Positions 30,231-36,471 of a stretch of 36,471 bases of DNA are shown here, one piece after another. A program made the position numbers and the translations under genes. The stretch comes from Acidobacteriaceae bacterium (GTDB lineage: Bacteria; Acidobacteriota; Terriglobia; Terriglobales; Acidobacteriaceae). The stretch is from positions 1 to 36,471 of the forward strand of contig PMAT01000068.1 in assembly GCA_003152695.1 (NCBI GenBank). Direction: 5' to 3'. Below the pieces are notes generated by a model, which was not told the origin of the DNA, did no database searches, and was given only the letters and a program-made list of their open reading frames with translations. Position 1 is the first letter of the stretch. Each line of letters begins with the position of its first letter.

Positions 30231-31574
30231 ATGAGCCAGAAGACTGTCGCGCTCATCGCGTGCCTATTGCTTGCCACGGTCGCATCGCGTGCGCAAGCCA
30301 TTCCACCCGCTCAGACCGCGTCGCCAGCCATGATCGATGCACAAGCGTCCGTTTCCACGGTTTCGCTGACGCTTGCAGACGCCCTGGCGCGGGCCAAGGC
30401 CAACAGTCCGCAATTTCAGGCGGCACTCACTCAACTGGGAATCGCGCGCGAAGATCGCGTGCAGGCGCGGGCGGCGCTGCTGCCGGGCGTGGACTATAAC
30501 AACGGTTTCATTTACACCGAAGGCAACGGCACTCCGTCGGGTCGCTTCATCGCCAACAACGGTCCGCACGAGTACCTCAGCCAGGGCGCGGTGCAGCAAG
30601 TGGTTGGACTGGGACAATTCGCAGACTACCGGCGCGCCGCCGCGACGCAAGCCCTGGCCCGAGCCAAAGCCGAGATCGCCGCCCGCGGATTGATCGTCAC
30701 TGTGGTGCGGGCATTCTACGGAGTGCTGGTTACGCAGGGCAAGACGCAGAGCACGCAAGCGGCCGCCGACGAAGCCCAGCGCTTCCTCGACAACAGCCGC
30801 AAACTGGAGCAGGGCGGCGAGGTCGCGCACTCCGACGTCATCAAGGCGCAGATCCAGGCCAACGATCAGCAGCGCGCCTTCCAAGATGCGAAGCTTAGCG
30901 AACAGAATGCACGCCTGAATCTCGCGGTCTTGCTGTTCCCGAATTTCTTTCAGGACTTCTCGCTGGTGGACGATCTTGCAACTGCGCCGGTGTTGCCCCC
31001 GATTGCCGAGGTGCAACAGATGGCGCAAAAGAACAATCCCGAGCTGAGCGCCGCCTTCGCAGCACTCGAAGCCGCCAACTACGAAGTCATGGTCGCGCGT
31101 GCGGGGCATCTGCCCACGCTGGTGCTCGATTATTTCTACGGCATTGACGCGAACCATTTTGCCGTCAGCACAGACGGCATCCGCAACCTCGGTTACTCGG
31201 CCGCCGCCACTCTCAACATTCCGGTCTGGCACTGGGGCGCGATTGAAAGCAGGGTGAGACAAGCCGAGCTACAACGTCATCAGGCGCAGGTCGAGTTGAG
31301 TGCGGCGCAGCGTCAGGCGCTCGCCGATTTGCAGTCGTTCTACGCCGAAGCCGAAACTGCGCGCGCGCAACTGGACACCTTGCGCAACTCCGCCGAGCTA
31401 GCGGCCGACAGCCTGCGGCTAACCAATCTGCGTTACCAGGCGGGCGAGGCCATCGCTCTGGAAGTAGTGGACGCGCAGAATACCCTGACGCAGGCGCGCA
31501 ATAATTATCACGATGGCGAGGCCCGCTATCACGTGGCGATCGCCAACCTGCAGACGTTGACAGGGGCGTTCTGA
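30231..31574 (+). CDS. TolC-family outer membrane efflux protein
   Basis: The outer-membrane channel of a tripartite pump. The 447-residue precursor has a signal peptide (MSQKTVALIACLLLATVASRAQA) and two outer-membrane-factor repeats of long helices and short barrel strands, with the family markers LADALARAKANSPQFQAAL at the start, RFLDNSRKLEQGGEVAHSDV and LTNLRYQAGEAIALEVVDAQ at equivalent places in the two halves. The ATG at 30231 is chosen because GAGGGAG (30216-30222) is 8 bases upstream; a GTG at 30225 is too close. It is the first gene of the efflux operon; the adaptor gene begins 2 bp after its stop. Length is typical of the family. Confidence 0.93.
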   Translation: MSQKTVALIACLLLATVASRAQAIPPAQTASPAMIDAQASVSTVSLTLADALARAKANSPQFQAALTQLGIAREDRVQARAALLPGVDYNNGFIYTEGNGTPSGRFIANNGPHEYLSQGAVQQVVGLGQFADYRRAAATQALARAKAEIAARGLIVTVVRAFYGVLVTQGKTQSTQAAADEAQRFLDNSRKLEQGGEVAHSDVIKAQIQANDQQRAFQDAKLSEQNARLNLAVLLFPNFFQDFSLVDDLATAPVLPPIAEVQQMAQKNNPELSAAFAALEAANYEVMVARAGHLPTLVLDYFYGIDANHFAVSTDGIRNLGYSAAATLNIPVWHWGAIESRVRQAELQRHQAQVELSAAQRQALADLQSFYAEAETARAQLDTLRNSAELAADSLRLTNLRYQAGEAIALEVVDAQNTLTQARNNYHDGEARYHVAIANLQTLTGAF

Positions 31575-31576
31575 TC

Positions 31577-32869
31577 ATGAAAGCTCAACGCATTCTTAAC
31601 GGCCTGACGTCCTTACTTCCCCTCGCCGTCGTCTCGACAATGCTGGTGTCCTGCTCGAAAAAGCCAGAGGAAACCGAGCCGGTAGTCACGATGCAGACCG
31701 CCATCGCGCAACGCGGCGCAATCCAACAGATAATCGACGCCGAAGCCGTTCTATTTCCCCGCGACCAGGCGGCCATCACTCCCAAAGTGGTCGCGCCGGT
31801 AAGAACGTTCTACGTGAATCGTGGCAGCCGCGTGCATCGCGGTGAGTTGCTCGCGGTGCTGGAGAACCGCGATCTCGCTGCTGCCGAAGTCGAGAACAAG
31901 GGCACGTACGAACAGGCGCAGGCCGCCTACGGGCTTGAGACCGCGGCGGCTTTGCCGGAAGAGTGGCAGAAGGCTGAACTCGATCTGAAGACGGCGAAGG
32001 AGACCTACGCTGCGCAGCAGAAGGTTTATGACAGCCGCAGCGATCTCTTCCAGCAGGGCGCTCTGCCACGCAAGCAGCTCGACGAATCGGCGGTCGCGCT
32101 GATCCAAGCCAAGGCGCAATACGAAATGGCCGAGAAGCATCTTTCTGCACTGCAATCGGCGGGCAAGCAGCAGCAGATGAAGGTGGCCCGCGGACAGTTG
32201 ACGTCGGCCAAAGGGAAATACGAAGGCGCTGCGGCACAGCTTGGTTACACGGAAATTCGCAGCCCAATCGACGGCGTCGTCACGGATCGCCCAAGCTATC
32301 CCGGCGAGACGCCTCCGCCCGGTACTCCGCTGTTGACCATCATGGACACTTCGTCGGTGACCGCGCGCGCACACATTCCCCAGAGCGATGCCGCCACTCT
32401 GAAGCCGGGTGACGCTGCGACTATTGCTGCGCCGGGCGAGGCTCGCGTGCCGGGCAAAGTCACGCTGGTGAGCCCGGCGCTCGATCCCAACAGCACGACC
32501 GTCGAAGTATGGATCGAGGCCGCAAATCGCGATGGGCGGCTGCGTCCGGGCACGACTGTCAACGTGCAAATGGTGGCGCAAAGCTTGAACGATGTCATTG
32601 TGGCGCCGCTGTCCGCGCTGCTGAAGACTCCTGAGGGACAAACCATGGTGATGATCGTCAGGGACGATCGCGCTCATCAAGTATCGGTGGAGATGGGCAT
32701 TCGCCAGGGCGATCGCGTGCAGATCACCAAAGGATTGAGCGGCGGCGAAGCGGTCATTGTGAGTAGCGCTTACGGCCTGCCCGACAATACAAAAGTAAAG
32801 ATTGCGGAACCCGCGTCGCCGGCAAACTCCGGCAACTCCGACTCCAAGAACGGCAACGCCAAGGACTGA
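31577..32869 (+). CDS. RND efflux periplasmic adaptor (membrane fusion protein), lipoprotein
   Basis: The adaptor linking pump and outer-membrane channel. The 430-residue protein begins with a lipoprotein signal: LVSC at 23-26 (Cys26 as lipid anchor). Next come a lipoyl-like half (AITPKVVAPVRTFYVNRG, about 67-84), an alpha-helical coiled-coil hairpin (about 105-210, rich in Ala, Gln, Lys), the second lipoyl half with LGYTEIRSPIDGVVTDR, a beta-barrel domain and a membrane-proximal domain (VIVAPLSALLKTPEG). The C-terminal tail is Ser/Asn/Lys-rich. It is in tight operon order: 2 bp after the TolC gene and 7 bp before the RND gene. No metal-binding Met cluster like that of CusB is evident. Confidence 0.93.
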   Translation: MKAQRILNGLTSLLPLAVVSTMLVSCSKKPEETEPVVTMQTAIAQRGAIQQIIDAEAVLFPRDQAAITPKVVAPVRTFYVNRGSRVHRGELLAVLENRDLAAAEVENKGTYEQAQAAYGLETAAALPEEWQKAELDLKTAKETYAAQQKVYDSRSDLFQQGALPRKQLDESAVALIQAKAQYEMAEKHLSALQSAGKQQQMKVARGQLTSAKGKYEGAAAQLGYTEIRSPIDGVVTDRPSYPGETPPPGTPLLTIMDTSSVTARAHIPQSDAATLKPGDAATIAAPGEARVPGKVTLVSPALDPNSTTVEVWIEAANRDGRLRPGTTVNVQMVAQSLNDVIVAPLSALLKTPEGQTMVMIVRDDRAHQVSVEMGIRQGDRVQITKGLSGGEAVIVSSAYGLPDNTKVKIAEPASPANSGNSDSKNGNAKD

Positions 32870-32876
32870 ATTGCGC

Positions 32877-35800
32877 ATGAATTGGAAATCCATGCTCCAG
32901 CGTTTGCGCACCAGCGGCCCGGCGGACGAGCGCTATTGGTTCACTCGCTACGCGAAATCGCTGATCTTTCTCATCCTCGTTCTGGTGATGGCGGGAGCCT
33001 ATCTGGCCTTCACCATTCCAATCTCGGTTTTTCCGACCACCGATTTCCCGCGTGTCGTCATCGGGGTGGACAACGGGGTGATGCCGATCGACCAGATGAT
33101 GGTCACCATCACGCGCCCCATCGAAGAGTCGGTGAACAGCGTGCCTGGATTACAGCAGGTCCGCTCCATCACCAGTCGCGGCTCGGCTGAAGTGGACCTC
33201 TTTTTCGACTGGCACGTGGATATGGTTACCACGCTCCAACTGGTAGATGCGGCGCTCTCTCGCATTCGCTCCCAGTTGCCGGCGACGGCGGTCATTCAAA
33301 CCCACCGCCTGAACTTCTCCAGCTTCCCGATCATTGGATACAGCCTTACGTCCGATACGGTCCCGCAGACGCAGCTCTGGACGATGGCGACCTATGATCT
33401 GAAGCCCCGCCTCAATCGACTCGATGGCGTGGCCACCGTGGTGGTGCAAGGTGGGCAGGAACCGGAATTTACTATCACTCCTGATCCTGCCAAGTTGCTG
33501 GCGGCCAGTGTGACCGTCTCCGATATTCTTGACGCGGTACGGCGGACCAACCTCATTGACTCGCCTGGCCTGATGCAGGAGAACCATCAGCTTTATCTCG
33601 CGCTGGTGGACGGCCAGGTGAAAGATCCGGCGCAACTCTCGCAAATCGTAATCAAGGCGACGCCAGCCGGAATTCCCGTCCGGGTGGGCGATGTGGCCAC
33701 GGTGGCACCCGGCGTGAAGCCCATGTACACCATCGTGACCGCCAACGGAAAGCCGGCGGTGCTGCTCAACATCAACCGTCAGCCCGACAGCAATACGGTC
33801 GCGGTCGCTGATGAGGTTCACGCCGAGGTTGACCGCATTCGGCAGTCACTGCCGCCGGGAATACACATTGAGCCCTTCTACGATCAGTCGGAGATCGTAA
33901 CCGCATCCATCAAGAGCGTGCGCGACGCCATCCTGATCGGCCTGGTGCTGGCCTCGATCATCATGGTCCTGTTCTTGCGCGACTGGGGAGCCTCGGCGGT
34001 GGCGGCCCTGGTCATTCCGGTCACGGTGCTGGTCACCTTCATCGCCCTCAAACTGTTGGGCGAGAGTTTCAACCTGATGACGCTGGGCGGACTGGCGGCG
34101 GCCGTGGGACTGGTGATTGATGACGCCATCGTCGTGGTCGAGAACATCACTCTGCACCGCGCCGCCGGGCAGGGACGGGTGGAAGCAATCGACAGCGCGC
34201 TAAGCGAGATCACCGCGCCACTCATTGGTTCGACGATTACCCCCATTGTTGTTTTTCTGCCGCTGATCGCGATCACCGGCGTGACTGGCGTGTTCTTTCG
34301 CGCCCTGGCCATCACCGTGGCCGTGTCGTTGCTGACATCTCTCGGACTGGCGCTGACGTTGACACCCACCCTCAGCCAGTTTTTCATTCGCCGCAGAAAC
34401 ACGGACAGCGTTCCCCGCGAAGATTTCGACGAGTGGGAAAAGGTCCTCGCCGCGGAAGAGACCGCCCTGAGTGGACGCTTCCGCCGCGTCATCGAGTTCT
34501 ACGAACGCTGGCTGCGCTTCGCGCTGGATCGCCCGCGGTGGATTGCAATCTTCTCCGCAGTCTTGATTGTCGGGTCATTCTTCTGCTACAAGGCGCTCGG
34601 CTCGGACCTGTTGCCGGCGATGGACGAGGGCGGCTTCGTGCTCGACTATCTCACTCCCGCGGGCACATCGCTGGAGGAGAGCAATCGCATGCTCAGCCAC
34701 ATCGAGCGCATGCTTCGGCAGGTCCCCGAGATCGAGAGTTTCTCGCGGCGCACCGGTCTGGAGCTCGGTTTGGCTGCGGTTACCGAAGCGAACCGGGGCG
34801 ATTTTGCGGTGAAGCTAAAAGATAAGCGCAGCCGCAGCGTGGACGAGATCACCGAAGAGCTGCGGGTCGAGATCAACCAAAAGGAACCCGCCGTCGAGGT
34901 CGAGTTCGTGCAAGTGTTGCAAGACATGATCGGCGATCTGTCGAATGCGCCTGAGCCGATCCAGATCAAGCTGTTCTCGCCCGACGCCGCGCTCTTGAGT
35001 CAGTGGGCGCCGCGGATCGGCGATGCCATCGAAAAAGTGCGGGGGGTAGTGGACCTTCGCAACGGAATCGAGAACACCATCAGCGGGCCGGCGACCGTTT
35101 TCCAGGTTGATCCGACGGTAGCCGCACGCGCGGGATTCACCCCGGAAGAAGTGGCGATCGATGCCTCCGCAATTCTCGAAGGCGAGCCCGCGGCCACGCC
35201 CGTCATCGCGCAGGACATCGCCTACACCATTCGGGTGCGTTATCCGGAGGACAACCGTAGTTCGCTGGCGGCAATGAGCAACACCCTGCTCAACAGCGCG
35301 AGCGGGCACACCGCGACATTAGGCACACTTGCCAACATCACCCAACTGCCGGGGCAGACGGAAATTCGCCGCGAGAACCTGCAGCGCGAGGTGGCCGTCA
35401 CCGCGCGCCTGGAAGGACGCGATCTGGGCAGCGGTGTCGCGGCCGTGCAGAAGGTGGTCAACGGCCTGCATGTGCCGTCGTCTATCCGCGTAATCTACGG
35501 AGGGACCTACGCGGAGCAGCAGCAATCTTTCCATGACCTGGTGCTGGTGCTGGTGCTGGCCGTCCTGCTCGTATTTCTGGTGCTGCTATTTGAATTTCGG
35601 ACCCTGGCCGCGCCGCTGGCGATTCTGTCCTCGGCGCTGCTCTCCACTTCAGGCGTATTTCTTGCGCTGCTCATAACCGGCATCACCTTCAACATCGCCT
35701 CGTTCATGGGGCTTATCATGGTGATTGGCATTGTGGCAAAGAATGGCATTCTGCTGCTCGACGCCGACCAGCGCTTTCGCGCTGCCGGATACTCCGCGCA

Positions 35801-36038
35801 CGACGCCATGATGCAGGCGGGCCGCCGCCGTTTGCGCCCCATCGTGATGACGGCCATGGCTGCCATCGCCGGTATGCTGCCCCTGGCGCTGGCGCTGGGC
35901 GCCGGTTCACAGATGCTGCAACCGCTGGCCATCGCGGTAATCGGAGGCATCACCATTTCGATGGTGCTTTCGCTGATCATCACTCCCGCGGTTCACTTTT
36001 ACCTGAGTCACGAAACCAGCCCTATAAAGGCCGATTGA
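32877..36038 (+). CDS. RND family efflux transporter permease
   Basis: The inner-membrane, proton-driven pump of the tripartite system. The 1053-residue protein has 12 TM helices in two halves with large periplasmic loops: TM1 SLIFLILVLVMAGAYLAF (28-45), TM4 GLVIDDAIVVVENI with Asp415/Asp416 (equivalent to AcrB Asp407/408), and a Lys in GIVAKNGILLLDAD (AcrB Lys940 position). The proton relay is therefore complete. The Asp pair in TM4 matches HAE (drug/organic) RND pumps more than HME metal pumps, which have a different TM4 motif. Substrate is unknown; neighbours hint at metals. The ATG at 32877 yields MNWKSMLQRL; the frame is open upstream into the adaptor gene but that extension is not family-like. 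A beta-propeller gene follows after 13 bp. Confidence 0.94.
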   Translation: MNWKSMLQRLRTSGPADERYWFTRYAKSLIFLILVLVMAGAYLAFTIPISVFPTTDFPRVVIGVDNGVMPIDQMMVTITRPIEESVNSVPGLQQVRSITSRGSAEVDLFFDWHVDMVTTLQLVDAALSRIRSQLPATAVIQTHRLNFSSFPIIGYSLTSDTVPQTQLWTMATYDLKPRLNRLDGVATVVVQGGQEPEFTITPDPAKLLAASVTVSDILDAVRRTNLIDSPGLMQENHQLYLALVDGQVKDPAQLSQIVIKATPAGIPVRVGDVATVAPGVKPMYTIVTANGKPAVLLNINRQPDSNTVAVADEVHAEVDRIRQSLPPGIHIEPFYDQSEIVTASIKSVRDAILIGLVLASIIMVLFLRDWGASAVAALVIPVTVLVTFIALKLLGESFNLMTLGGLAAAVGLVIDDAIVVVENITLHRAAGQGRVEAIDSALSEITAPLIGSTITPIVVFLPLIAITGVTGVFFRALAITVAVSLLTSLGLALTLTPTLSQFFIRRRNTDSVPREDFDEWEKVLAAEETALSGRFRRVIEFYERWLRFALDRPRWIAIFSAVLIVGSFFCYKALGSDLLPAMDEGGFVLDYLTPAGTSLEESNRMLSHIERMLRQVPEIESFSRRTGLELGLAAVTEANRGDFAVKLKDKRSRSVDEITEELRVEINQKEPAVEVEFVQVLQDMIGDLSNAPEPIQIKLFSPDAALLSQWAPRIGDAIEKVRGVVDLRNGIENTISGPATVFQVDPTVAARAGFTPEEVAIDASAILEGEPAATPVIAQDIAYTIRVRYPEDNRSSLAAMSNTLLNSASGHTATLGTLANITQLPGQTEIRRENLQREVAVTARLEGRDLGSGVAAVQKVVNGLHVPSSIRVIYGGTYAEQQQSFHDLVLVLVLAVLLVFLVLLFEFRTLAAPLAILSSALLSTSGVFLALLITGITFNIASFMGLIMVIGIVAKNGILLLDADQRFRAAGYSAHDAMMQAGRRRLRPIVMTAMAAIAGMLPLALALGAGSQMLQPLAIAVIGGITISMVLSLIITPAVHFYLSHETSPIKAD

Positions 36039-36051
36039 AAGAGGAGAAATC

Positions 36052-36471
36052 ATGAAACGGATCTTCGCATTGTTCCTGGCAGCCACCCTTCTGGCCGCCG
36101 TGCCTGCGTTCGCACAGAAACAATACAAAGTGGTCGATACCGTCAAACTCGGGGGAGAAGGCGGTTGGGACTACCTTTATTACGACAAGGACGGTCAACG
36201 ACTTTTCATCACGCGCGGAAGCCACGTGATGGTGGTCGATACGAATACCCTCAAAGTGAGCGGCGACATTCCCGATCTCTCCGGCATTCACGGGGTCGCG
36301 CTCGCGCCGGAGCTGGGCCGCGGCTTTGTCAGCAACGGCGGAGATAACACGGTCACCATCTTCGATCTGAAGACGTTCAAGAAGCTGGACAGCGTGAAGG
36401 TTGGCGAGCGGCCGGACGCGATACTCTACGACCCGTTCACTAAGCATATTTTCACCTTCAACGCGCGCAGC
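36052..36471 (+). CDS. Secreted YncE-like beta-propeller protein, N-terminal part (cut by window edge)
   Basis: The first 140 residues are seen. A signal peptide (MKRIFALFLAATLLAAVPAFAQ) is followed by beta-propeller blades with the YVTN/YncE pattern: GGWDYLYYDKDGQRLFIT, VMVVDTNTLKVSGDIP, GVALAPELGRGFVSNGGDN and TVTIFDLKTFKKLDSVKVG. Such periplasmic propellers often bind partners or metal-linked redox proteins, but function here is unknown. GAGGAG at 36041-36046 lies 5 bases before the ATG, and the gene starts 13 bp after the RND stop, so it is probably the fourth gene of the efflux operon. Confidence 0.88.
   Translation, partial: MKRIFALFLAATLLAAVPAFAQKQYKVVDTVKLGGEGGWDYLYYDKDGQRLFITRGSHVMVVDTNTLKVSGDIPDLSGIHGVALAPELGRGFVSNGGDNTVTIFDLKTFKKLDSVKVGERPDAILYDPFTKHIFTFNARS

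Noticed and set aside
30264-31262. 332-codon minus-strand open frame opposite the TolC-family gene
   Set aside because: No signal peptide, domain or ribosome-binding site; opposite an intact gene.
32802-32876. Longer N-terminus for the RND pump starting at a TTG inside the adaptor gene
   Set aside because: The 25 added residues are Arg/Thr/Pro-rich shadow of the adaptor C-terminus; MNWKSMLQRL at 32877 is the normal RND start.

Overview
The window looks like a chromosomal segment from an acidobacterium (order Acidobacteriales/Terriglobia, Koribacter-like). This rests on GC-rich coding sequence, a didermic lipid A and outer-membrane gene set, the particular mix of neighbouring genes, and intergenic DNA full of short palindromes and 7-base tandem repeats. 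The taxonomic call is an inference from gene content; no rRNA gene is present. All genes look intact except the two cut by the window edges. I found no phage, IS, tRNA, rRNA or CRISPR.

Layout. 1-144 (-) is the N-terminus of an unrecognised conserved-looking protein. 498-2247 (+) holds a RidA-like protein and a secreted metal-dependent amidohydrolase. 2378-5370 (-) is a translationally coupled pair, a bifunctional PBP1A-type murein synthase and a membrane-anchored PASTA-only protein. 5550-7810 (+) has lipB and an E1-alpha 2-oxoacid dehydrogenase subunit. 7942-9923 (+) has pyrH, frr and a GNAT acetyltransferase. 10041-11294 (-) has a DinB-like protein and a secreted hypothetical. 11520-13628 (+) is a stand-alone molybdopterin oxidoreductase. 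13786-17579 (+) is bamA and ompH/skp. 17978-21719 (-) is lepA and treZ. 21789-22367 (+) is maf, followed by tatA and an M20 peptidase on the minus strand to 23949. 24030-26248 (+) is fabZ-lpxA-lpxI. 26319-27932 (+) is a 60-residue basic protein and a Met/His-rich putative outer-membrane protein. 27993-30096 (-) is a histidine kinase and OmpR-type regulator, divergent from 30231-36471 (+), a TolC / lipoprotein adaptor / RND pump operon followed by a secreted beta-propeller protein cut by the right edge.

How the genes fit together. Three envelope themes dominate: murein synthesis (PBP1A plus PASTA protein), outer-membrane assembly and lipid A synthesis (BamA, OmpH, FabZ, LpxA, LpxI), and tripartite efflux with its own two-component system. 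The usual bamA-skp-lpxD-fabZ-lpxA block is here split by about 6.4 kb carrying lepA, treZ, maf, tatA and a peptidase, with no lpxD in the window.

The most unusual non-coding signal is a set of 7-bp tandem repeat arrays placed at gene ends. They contain or abut stop codons (ridA, amidohydrolase, PASTA gene, histidine kinase), or sit just after a stop (GNAT). At two convergent gene pairs they occur as inverted copies. Because 7 is one more than a multiple of 3, several arrays put stop codons in all three frames. Two intergenic clusters of perfect hairpins (10644-10766 and 19869-19950) form a second repeat class.
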